Below are positions 45,251-55,959 of a stretch of DNA of 64,000 bases, piece after piece (within the stretch, counting starts at the first letter, position 1; every line of letters starts with the position of its first letter). The stretch spans positions 33,160,915 through 33,224,914 of the forward strand of contig OX419336.1 in the NCBI GenBank assembly GCA_948470475.1, read 5' to 3'. Both the position numbers and the translations under genes were made by a program. The stretch comes from Galaxea fascicularis. Its lineage: Eukaryota > Cnidaria > Anthozoa > Scleractinia > Euphylliidae. The notes beneath the pieces are model-generated. The model saw only the letters and a program-made list of their open reading frames with translations, did not search any database and was not told where the DNA came from.

Positions 45251-45982
45251 CTACTGTTCTTCATTCTCAGAGTCTTTACCACTACTACCACACTCAATTC
45301 TTAATAAAGAATCTCGCACTTCCATGAGCAGTTTTCCCATGGTGTTTTCTCCAACAATCTCACCTGTCTTTTTATCCCTTTTTCCGGTCCAAAAATCAGT
45401 TTTACCTCGCATTGGAATGTGGATCAGTTGTCTAGTAGCAGTTTCCAACAGAAGACTTTTGAAGGGCTCTTTCTCAAACTTCTTTTCTAGCGCTCTTTTC
45501 ATTCTGCGTTTTGCCACCTGTTGATCTAATCCATTGGCGGCTAACGTCAATTTGTACTTGGCAGAGCCAGATTTTGATCCAGCAGACTTAGCAAGCCTTC
45601 CTTTTCCCATTTCTTCCTTGGCATTTGTTGACTTCGTCTCTTTCTTTTTATCGAAATCTCCATGTTTCATAAATCTCTTCCTGCCCTCAGGAACGAATTT
45701 CATACCCTGGAAATAATGTTCCACTGAAGGAAACACACCTTCTTTCATCTCAATATCAACTTCGTAAAAGTTGGAAAACTGGCAATATGGATACCTCGAG
45801 CCAGAGAAAAAGAATATTGGTTCTGCGTTTTCTTCGGAGCCATCTGAACTGTGTTTCATACGTTTTGGAGTAGGAGCCATGGCTTGAATTTTTCTCGACT
45901 TTTTGAGTGAAGTGGTAGCGAACCGAGCAAGTAAAAGTGAACGTGGCACCGAGTGGTGTAATCTTCCCACTCGATTAGTCAT
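45251..45982 (-). CDS. NADAR-domain protein (YbiA-like), intronless, 243 aa
   Basis: A single exon from ATG 45982 to the stop at 45251. The NADAR fold follows from about residue 55: FFSGSRYPYCQFSNFYEVDI, then FPSVEHYFQGMKF, a basic linker (KKKETKSTNAKEEMGKG), then RRMKRALEKKFEKEPFKSLL, and the end GENTMGKLLMEVRDSLL. The family hydrolyses ADP-ribose or N-glycosidic bonds in NAD- or riboflavin-related metabolism. The usual WG.G after LIHIP is DFWTGK here. The first roughly 34 residues are rich in Arg and Ser without acids, like a mitochondrial presequence; initiation at the second Met (APTPKRMKH) would remove it. The lack of introns is unusual beside genes with 13 or 14 exons and suggests a retrocopy or transferred gene. 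Confidence 0.88.
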   Translation of the reverse strand: MTNRVGRLHHSVPRSLLLARFATTSLKKSRKIQAMAPTPKRMKHSSDGSEENAEPIFFFSGSRYPYCQFSNFYEVDIEMKEGVFPSVEHYFQGMKFVPEGRKRFMKHGDFDKKKETKSTNAKEEMGKGRLAKSAGSKSGSAKYKLTLAANGLDQQVAKRRMKRALEKKFEKEPFKSLLLETATRQLIHIPMRGKTDFWTGKRDKKTGEIVGENTMGKLLMEVRDSLLRIECGSSGKDSENEEQ

Positions 45983-46444
45983 CCGCCATAAGTAAGGAGA
46001 CGATAAAGAACTGGAACCAAAGACTCGCCCCCAGAGTGCCGCGGTTTGTCTGATGTCGACAATTCTTGGTTTTTAATAATATAAGGATTTATCAATCCTT
46101 TTGAGATTTTAGTTCAGTTAGTTATTAGAACAGCAGAAAACTTATCTTTTTACAGTTTGATAGGACTTTTCGTCTTGTGATGAAGCAAGGTAGAATTTCT
46201 AAGCTTTTGCGTGACACTTTCGGCCGCCATATTTGTACCCCTCAGAGGAACACATGGCGTCTCCATACAAAGCCTTATAAATTTGAGTAAAACGTTTCTT
46301 CGAATATCTCCCGCACGAAACATCGCACAAACTTGAATCTTTCCGAGACTGTTTGAATATTCATCTTCTTTTATCTCTTTGTTTCTTGACTTTATTTGTT
46401 GAATGGTTTGGATGATGGTGTGACAGTGAAAACCGGCAATAAAC

Positions 46445-46530
46445 ACTTAATCACTGGTTCCGAGGAGAACAGTGAATTTTGTTTCCCTCGAATCTCAATG
46501 TTCACCAAGGGACCAGTCATTAAGTGATTT
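46445..46530. repeat. small inverted repeat, decayed MITE
   Basis: CACTTAATCACTGGTTCC (46445 on) is complementary to GGGACCAGTCATTAAGTG (46508-46526) with few mismatches, around a segment with TTTGTTTCCCTCGAATCTCA. Probably a short foldback element. Confidence 0.55.
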
Positions 46531-47632
46531 GTTATATAGCAAAACAAATGGAAACAAAAACAAAACCAAATTTTGAAAACCGCGCTGAGATTCCAGGGAA
46601 AACACCAGGCCACATTCAACTGCACGCTCTGGTCACGTGCAACAGCGGCCAACATTTCACGGGTAACAGGGAACTGTTTCCCGCTGACGTCATAGTTTTC
46701 GCAATGTTGCCCACTCATGTCATTTGGCGGGAAACCGTTTTATTGTTAAATGTCATGTGACGCTGAACTAGCCAATGAATGGGAGCGCTGTAGCGGGAAG
46801 AACACCAGCTATTTAACAAACAAACTTATTGTCCATCCCACAGGCAGACCACCCTATCTATTTGTGTTGATACGCGCTGACGTCTACAATTGGAATCGCT
46901 TTGAGTCAAGAGATCGACGAAAATGTGTCTTAAAATTCTGAATTTTGCACCTTTTGTTCCCGAATTTTGATGAAATGGAAGCCAGATAAATAAAGGTCAC
47001 TTCCCTTTAGGCTATTGTATAGTCCCGTGTGATTTTATGGCGTTTTCGGTCGGTTGACTTCTCACACGCTGCTGTTTCCTTTTTATACTATTGTGAGCTT
47101 GCAACGATCTTCATATTCTGCACGTTCTGAAGGAGTTCGCACTGGTATTTTGATTGAAATCTTGGTCGTCTACACGTAGTTTAAATTGTGTGAGGAGATC
47201 ACTGGGCGTCTTTAAGAGACACGATTTTACCAGCTCCTGTTGGTATGGTTGTCCACTGATCACAGAGTTGACATAGCCCAGCAACACAACGATCAAGCCT
47301 GGTGGTCCACATTAGCAACATGACGTCACAGAAAAGATTACGAAGACTGAAAAAGACACTGCAAGTGTCGATATTTGAGACGATAATAGTGTGAACGGCT
47401 AACTCAACACAACGATATTGCGGAGACTTAACCACACAATCATAACAGAAAAAGAAGGTCCGTACTTTAAGGTGGTTATATCTCTACCTTTATGTCAACG
47501 GTATGGACCCGGCCATATAGTAAAATGCAACGTTATCCCCGGTTGTTAATTCCGGTTTTGTTTCTTTCCTGATTTGATCAGGCCTTAACTATTCGCCAGT
47601 GCCCATTTATATGATTGTTTCCCCTCTGATTA

Positions 47633-47721
47633 TACCCTGGTCCCAGAGGTTTTTCTTAACTGATTTTTCTCCGCATAAGAGAGCCGCGAAGCGGCTAAGA
47701 AAAACCTCTGGGACCAGGGTA
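47633..47721. mobile_element. 89-bp MITE with near-perfect 26-bp TIRs
   Basis: TACCCTGGTCCCAGAGGTTT at the left is perfectly inverted at the right (to 47721). The arms run on through TTCTTA, and the loop holds GCCGCGAAGCGGC. It is the whole element, with no coding capacity. Confidence 0.85.
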
Positions 47722-48108
47722 CTCTGTTTAGAGACACCAAGTGAAGTTAATTTTGTAAAGGATTCTTATGCTTTCAAAGGTGATACGATTTTTGGTTAAC
47801 ATCGTGTGGACATTGCTCAGGGAAAACTCACATGTAGGCTATCATTGCGTTCACGGGCAAGGCAATGCAACACCAACCGTGTGGTCTGTAGTGATTAGAT
47901 CATGAAGAATAACAAGACCTTAAGTTCCCACAAAGACCCTTTTTATTTTGCTAACCTTACTTCATACATGTCGTTTGACACATAGAAAGAAAATCAATAC
48001 TTCATAAGATCAATGGCAAGTTTCTCTACCTAAATCATCTCCTTCACTGGCTGATCGGGCGAAGTTGACGCTTGTTTACCTGAGAAATAACGCAAAGACT
48101 CAAAGTTG

Positions 48109-48114
48109 TTTATT
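48109..48114 (-). terminator. AATAAA polyadenylation signal of phosphatase B
   Basis: AATAAA on the minus strand, 90 bp after the proposed stop at 48204. It supports ending the gene in exon 14. Confidence 0.5.
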
Positions 48115-48203
48115 CTGACTTTAACGGCTTACTACCTGAACAACGCACACAGAAAATCTACCATTTGAGGCTGATAAAGAGCAATTGAGAAACACACTGG
48201 TTC

Positions 48204-51200
48204 TTACGGTTTGTAGACAAAGTTTGCCAGTTTTTTCCGTCCCACTCCGAATCCCTGAGGGTCCACGACACACCCGGACGGAAATTTTTCCAGTTGTTTC
48301 AAATCTACTGCCTTACCATTTTTCGTTGTCACGCATTTGTTGACGTCCTAAAGAGTAGAATTGGAAAATATTGTGAAGTTAACAAAGAAGCTGCTTGAAT
48401 TACATCTTCTCACTGCATCGTTTCATTATCCGCATGTTTACAAAGCTAAGCAAAGCTAAGTTTATTAAAGTTGGCTGACAATTGTATACATTTTATTTTC
48501 TGGCAAGAAACTCTAGACCTTTCCTATTCGGAGTCCAGAATGTTGTCTTGCTATTTTTAAATTTGCAGGTAAAACAACCAATAAGAGCCGGTATCTGCGA
48601 GGTCACGGAGGTACCAGAGAGGAACTCGCGATCGCAAAAACATGTTCATGTCCCTGCCATGCCCGAGTACTTGGTCCTAGCCTAGCTATCAGAGAACGAT
48701 TTTTATGGTCTCAATTTTTGACATGGCTCCAGGTAGAAAATAACATTAATTCGTAGTAGTGTCCCTCAGACAAAGTGGCTTCCTTCCCTATCCTCTACAC
48801 CCTCCCCCCACCCCCCAAACAACTCATTCCTGTCACTGTGGGCATTGTGTCCTCACCTGAATACCAAAGATCTCATAGCCTTCTTTCTCGGCCAATTCCT
48901 TGCAGGCAGCAAAAATCTCCTCAATGGGCGGTTTCTTTTTGTCAACTGGTTTAACTGTGCCGAATGTTTTCGTGAAAATTCTATCCTTCTTTGGCTTTTT
49001 ATCCTTGTAACATCCCCGTGGTTTATAGTCAATTACTGTAAATAATAGAATTATACCCGCAAATAAGAATTATACAGCGAAAAATTAGATGACCTTATTG
49101 TTACCCAACATTACTGTGCGATGCAAAAAATGTCAGATTTCCTGACGGTTAACAAACATACTAGTCTATTCTCAAAACGAGACGACTGAAAGCCTTAACT
49201 GTTCTTTCGCTACTGGCACGAGAGGAACGACAGCTAGCGCGAAGAAAAGTTGCTTTGAACTGTGTATGTTTTATAACAACACGAACGAACCACTCATCTC
49301 TTCATTTTCGTTTCCTTACGTTGTGTAGGTAGTTTCAAGCCGTCCACTTGGTAATCTTACTAACCGGTGTTAGATTACGTCTGCGAAGGAGGCTATTCAC
49401 TTGGCCACAATGAATTGGTGTTGCGAATAGAAGATCCCAACTTCACTATCTTCCGAATCGCTCAACGCAAAATTTTTCCCGGAAAAACACACCGAATCAC
49501 AAGGTACAAAAGAAGCAAGCCACAACCGTTACTTGTCCTTCAGTTAAATTCTAAAGTTCTTTTAAGTTGTTGGATATTCTATTTATGTAGCGGGGGTTTT
49601 GGAACTATAGTTCTTGCCAAACCTCATTGGGGCATTACGATACCTTTATAGCAAGTGCATTTCTCCTGTTCCAAGGCACATTCCTTTGCTACATCTTCAG
49701 GAATAACATCAGCTGTTAAACTGAAAAGAAGTAGGATGTTAAACAAAGCTCTGGCAACAAGCTTAAAAGAGCTGTGCATGCTATAGTGGGCTTACTCGAT
49801 AAACTTGTCCAGGGGACAGAATTCTTCACAGCCTGGCAGTACCAGTACACGTGGATCATTTTGGCCAAATCGATAAATCACACGAACGGACAATTGTGGT
49901 CTGAAAAAGAAAAATACGAAAATATTTGATAATTTTTTTGTGGCTTGTTGGCCATTTTTCCTTCTCTATACCGCACTGCACTGCACTGCACTGCACTGCA
50001 CTACACTACACTACACTACACTACACTACACTACACTACTACTACACTTCCTCGAGATTAAGGAGTTTTTAATCTTGAGGAAGCGGAAAAACCCAAATAC
50101 CAAGTTTGTAATCTTATTAACAGAACTCCAGTTGCCAAACCATACGGACATATAGGGTTCCTTAGTCCGTCTTTATCCGCTCTCGGTCTATTTTCCCATG
50201 CGCAGCCATGAAACCAATAAACGCTTTCCCTTTATTGAAAGCAGCTTTCTTTGCATAGTTTCTTTCGACGGTAAGAAAAAGTTGATATGGTTGTACCTGA
50301 AGACGAAAACTTGACGTATGTGATACTTACAGCATATCAGCTCCTCTGTTAAGGAACAGCTCCAGAATTACAGCGCTTGAATAATCTGGTGAGATTCCAT
50401 CAAATACTTGAAGAGCACTCAGAAATGCAGATGTAGTGGTGTCATGCTACAAAGAAAACGAATTTCAGCTGGGATGATCTATAGGTCTGGCACAACTCGT
50501 CAGCGACTCGGATACAAGACAAGACCCTAAGGCGATTATGCATACATACAAAGGCTGATGTGGACCTGCTATAGACAAAGTAATTGAAACAAATTTAAAC
50601 AGAAAAAACAATAACAGGAAAATTAATATCGGCATAGCATTACTATTAAACCATTATTATCATTACCATTAAATTTGAAATGCCACGAAAGTATAGCAGA
50701 GCTGAGTGCAATGCAGAGCAGTGCAGTACAGTGTAGTGTAGTGCAGTGCAGTGCAGAGTAGTGTAGCGTAATGCAGTGTATTGCAGTGCAGTGCAGTGCA
50801 GTGTAGTGTAGTGTAGTGTAGTGTAGTGTGGTGGCCTGGACTGAAGTAGAATTAAGAGGAGAGAAGTGAGCATGCGTGCAGTGGAGTGGATTGAAGGAGT
50901 GAAGTGAAGTGAAAGAGAGAAAAAGCGAGTGGATTGGAGTCGGAGTTCAGTAGAGCAGAGTGGAATGGGAAAAAGCGATGTGGAGTTTGACTAGCTATTG
51001 GTGTTCACTTACAGCTGAATATAGGTACATTTTTCTGACTTGATTGTCGGCGCTACGCGGCATTTTTACGAGTTTCATGTTCTCAATCATTCTCCCGACG
51101 AGGGCACCTAGAAACAAAAAGTGGAATTCACCGTTTAACTTCCGAGCTCGAAGAACAGGAGGAAATTTCCTGCGAGCGTTTCCTGCCATACGGAGTACTT

Positions 51201-54200
51201 TTAACCCATAGATCACATGGCATGAGGATGATTGAAGAAGATAGGAAAAACGAAGAAAGCGTGAGAAAATCCCTGGCCGAAACGAAAGTAATTGTTGCAG
51301 AATTCTTCCAACCAGGTAAATCTGCTTTATGCACTCGCACGCAGTAGTGAATCAAAAACGTGACGAGCATATTTAGTTATAATTATTTATTCCTTTGCCC
51401 TTGTTACAACAAAAGGTATCAGGGACACGTTTACGTCAAGGTAGGATACAAGACAGGTTGAAAACTTAGCAAACAGCATTATGTAAAGCCCGGACTTACC
51501 TCCTGTGAGTCTAGCTTTTATACGGGTGTTGAAATTCCAGAACATACCAAAGTCGGCCACAGTACAAAGATCCTCGTATGTAGAACCGTTAAAGACCCAA
51601 TCAGGTTGTGTCAGATTGTGCGATATCTTGGTAGAAAATCGAAAAAGGAAGATTGTTGTATTTTAGCTGGGTTAAACAAAGAATGTACAGCTAAAGAATT
51701 GACAGTTCCGAACAAACACTTTCTTCTGTGATTCTGAAGCTCGGTGATGAGTAGGTTTCTTCTGCCCTTACTTAAAGTGCACCTAATCCCAAAATATTTT
51801 TTTGCGCTTAAATAAATCTTTGCACCTGTTCGAAACATATTGCGCCGTTTTGCGTCTATTTCAACCAAACTCATTGACTTTTTATAGGCTGTAAAAATTA
51901 CGAAATCTCTCGCCATCATCTGTCCCAGGATCTAGCTAGAAATGGGCATCAGTCTATTCCTTACTTGACGTCTCAAACTGATTTGCATTGCATTTAAAGC
52001 CTTTGTAAAAATGCATGGAAGGCAGTTTGTGACGTAATGTAAGAAATAGACCCATGCACCTTACTAGCTCGGTCGTGAAACAGATGACTCGTAACTTTTA
52101 TAGCCTATCAATAGTCAAGATTTGGTTAGAAAGGCGCAAAAAGGCTCGATGCGTTTCGAACAGGTGCAAAGATTTAATTAAGCGAAAAATATTTTGGGGT
52201 TAGGTGCACTTTAAACACCACTGTCTAAACAGAAAGAACAATTAAGATTTCTGTGGTAGAGTGTTCTTTACCTCACTGATCAAAGGGTCTCTAATCTTGA
52301 AAGCAGACCGCACTTCAATCTGTTCACCAGTGTTTTGAGACACATATTCCAGCATATCCTAAAGAGAGTAACAAAAAGCAGTATTCTGAGGATCTTATTA
52401 ATGTACTCCTGAAATCCTTCATCAGTACAGGAAGAATTATTAAGTTCCGTGGGGAAGCTGGGATTCTTTGAGCTTATACCCGTTCTTTCTTAGAAATATG
52501 CTAGGGTGACTTACTTTGATCAACGTTCTACGTTTTTACCTAAAACACAAGCTGAGTTTTTGACCTTCATCATTTGACCCTAAAGCCTTTAAGTGGATAA
52601 ACGGCGAAACCATTAAATTACCGTTTAAGTAACTTAACTGAAGATCCTCCAGTTAAGTGTACGCAGCCTGTAAGGAACAAATTCACTTGGTTGACAAAAC
52701 CTTTGTGTTTATTTCGCTACTTCCACTTGAGAAATCAACAAAAAGGGAAATGCGACCTACAACAACGACGAATGACCAGAAACACTCGCAAATGATGTTT
52801 CGTAACTCGGAGTGAATCGCCTTTAAAACTGACACTCGCGACTAGCGATCAAGTCACGTGACCCTAAAGGGCGCGAAAACAAGTAACAGGGAACCCAGCC
52901 ACTACACAGCTTGAGCACGTATCATGCGGAAGCCTGAAATAGTACCAAGCTGCTGGTAAATTAAAGGCTGTGTGGAATGGCTGGCCGTTAATTCCTTGGA
53001 GTGGTTTTCCTACCTTGTATTTCAGTGACATCTTTATGTATGATGGCTGTTTTTCGTCTTTGTCAAGAAGCTGAAAGAACTTAGGGCAAGGATAATCAAA
53101 AGGTCGAAGAAGCTAAGGAAAACAAATTAAAGAATAAGTCAACAGTGAGGTAAATTCTTTTTTAATCAGCCAACATGAAAAACAATTTTCTTAGGATTTT
53201 CTTTGTTTTGTTAGGATCATTGGATATTTCAATGATTCAAAAACGGGTGGTTTGTATTTCAACTGCATGGAGCGACTAACGCTAAAGGTGTTACAGATTG
53301 GAAGGCTGAATAGTACATTAAGCAAAACCTCGAGCGATCTGCAGATTTCAAGATTTATCACTGGCCATCGGAAAGCTATAGAAAGATTTAAATCTTCTGG
53401 AGTTAATAATAGTAACATGTTCTTAATTTTGCAGTTACATCTGTATCCGTCAGACCTGTCAACAGCCAAAAAAGCCATAGAAAAATACATACGTAATCTT
53501 CATTCTTTGGTACAACATGAATTCCAATCGGCTGCCAGTCTAGGTTATCACGCCAAATCTACAGGTCAACCGAAAATTAAAATGATTGATAAAAGGTAAA
53601 CCAGGTCATAAGGCATTCATACATGCTTTAATGAATTCATTTAGTAAAACATTCTCATACATTCATCTTGCAATCATGCAATCATGCACTCATGAACTCA
53701 CACACGCATTCATGCATTCTTCAAACATCCATCCATTCATCCATCCATCATTCATTCAAAGATGTATCATTTTACCTGGTGTCCATGAGGTGGATACAGT
53801 CCATTCAGTTGTGTCTGAGCACTCATTAAGCAGCGATCTAAATCACTACTGCGAACGTATAACTGTACAGATAAAAACAAACTTCTAGGTTAATAAACGT
53901 CCTCAGTGCAGAAAAATGCTGCGTCAGAGGGGAAGTAGTACACGAGAATTTGGTTTTATAACTTGAGTTGATAATCAGTGTAAATAGGCCATTTCCGAAT
54001 TACCTCAAGCCTCCAGTTTTCAAAGCGAGTCTTGGTGCTCATCCTTTCATATGCAAATCAATTTTCATTCACATGAAAATGAGTGTGAATGAAAATTGAT
54101 TTGCATATGAAGGGTGAGCACCTAGACTCGATGATTTGAAAAAGAGGCCTAAGGTAATAGGCCATTTCCGAATTAGCTCAGCCCTCTTTTTCAAAGCGAG

Positions 54201-55914
54201 TCTTGGTGCTAATCCTTTCAAATGCAAATCAATTTTCATTCACACACAAATTAAACTCGTTTTCATGTGAATGAAAATTGATTTGCATATGAAAGAATGA
54301 GCACCAAGTCTCGCTTTGAAAAAGAGGGCTGAGGTAATTCGGAAATGGCCTGTTGGACCCCGCTTAAAATGACTTATTAAAAAAGCCGAGCCTTAGTCAC
54401 ACTCAAATAACTGACCTTTCAAGTTAACGTTAAGGTATTTCATGTACTACAGGCCATTTTACAAATATACCATGCTTCTCCGATAGGGAAAAATTAGAAA
54501 TGTGTTGCTCACCTCCTTATGAATATATGTTGAGTTCAGCAGCTTGTAGTGTGTTACATACCGACTCTTTAGGAACTGACCAAGATGATACTCCTGACGC
54601 ATCCCTTTCTGTAATTTATTTTCAAAGACACCCCGTTACAAATAAGTAGTCAACCTGTGTCATTTGTTTCACTGAAGACGTGGGTTTCTACAACTGAAAT
54701 TCATGTTTATCTTGAGTTGAAATTCTGTAGTCATCGCTTATTGTGTTTGGTAAGAAAGTTGCTCTTTCCCAAGTGAAGGGGATGAAAAATAAACTAGGAG
54801 TCTAGGAAAAGGTTGAGATTTCGAAAAATGTTTCAATTTATTTATGACTGATATGTACCCGTAACGCGACTTATAATCTTTTATATTAAGTGACCTGACT
54901 TATCTTTCCCTTCTCTAGCTGACTACTAACTGTTCTCCAGTAAAATGCAATGACCGTTAAATGTTGCTCCAACGTCAATAAGGTGTGTATCAAATGCGGC
55001 GGTCGGTCTTAAACGCAGGAGTTCAGTAGGGGTGCCCGTGATTGCTAATAGTCAGTGTTAAAACTGGCCAACGTTTAACATGTTTAACACTTTTAAGTCT
55101 TTAAGGTATGGGCCGCCTGTGTATTCCTCCGTCTTGTATAAACGTGCGTAAACTGGAATGAACTATGCATGACTTCAAATCATCACTGACAGAGATGTCA
55201 GCTGTCTAATCCCCCGACTCCCCATATCTCTCGGCTATCTTAGGCTGTCTATAGAAACTTGTACAGCCGAGAATGCATCCAATAGGTTAAGTTACAGTGC
55301 AGCTAATGTTACCCTGGTAACCAACTCCAATTTATAGAGAATGTAATTCTCAAGCCAAACAATGGATAACACGTTGCTCAATTCAGAAGTCTCAAAGACT
55401 TGCATAATGCGATATCTGGGGAGCAGAACTTACCCTCGGCGACTAACTTTCGGACAAAATGAATAGAGGTCGCGCAGCACGGGAGAAGGAGTGATGAGAA
55501 TAAGGTGCTTAGATGAAGTAACAATCGGTGCTAACCTGTGTAAGCATTCCCATTCCTTGTGGCCAGACATCCTCTTTGTATGGATCATTTGGATAGATAT
55601 GAGTGGGGGATCGGTCTCCATGTCGATAAACCTGCAACGAGAAAACGAAGCAGACGATACATTTTCCATTTGATCTTTCTGAACTTAACCACGAACCTTA
55701 GCAAATACAAAATGCATGAGAAAGACAAATATTTTTTATTAGTTTTCACCAGCCACCTAAGTACATTTTTGCAGTCATGGTTTTCTTTCACTTAAATTGG
55801 TGTATCTCCGATTAGTCGTCAAAACGCCCTCTTGTGCCAAGTTCACCGCCAGCTGAGAGAATCGGGGGTTGTACAGATGTAGGCTGTTCTTGCTATTTCT
55901 CTTTTACTGAATTT

Positions 55915-55959
<45 letters not shown>

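Larger units (their letters stand above)
45983..48203. other. intergenic stretch between NADAR gene and phosphatase B
   Basis: No supported gene. It holds a CACTTAATGACTGG-type foldback relic (46445-46530), a small perfect-TIR MITE at 47633-47721, and the 3' flank of phosphatase B. The several ORFs of 60-110 residues here have no protein-like pattern. Confidence 0.4.

Noticed and set aside
49940..50155. ORF with a Leu-His-Cys-Thr repeat
   Set aside because: Translation of the CTGCA/CTACA microsatellite.
53252..53599. 115-residue plus-strand ORF opposite exon 5 of phosphatase B
   Set aside because: Shadow of the minus-strand exon and its flanking intron; no homology.
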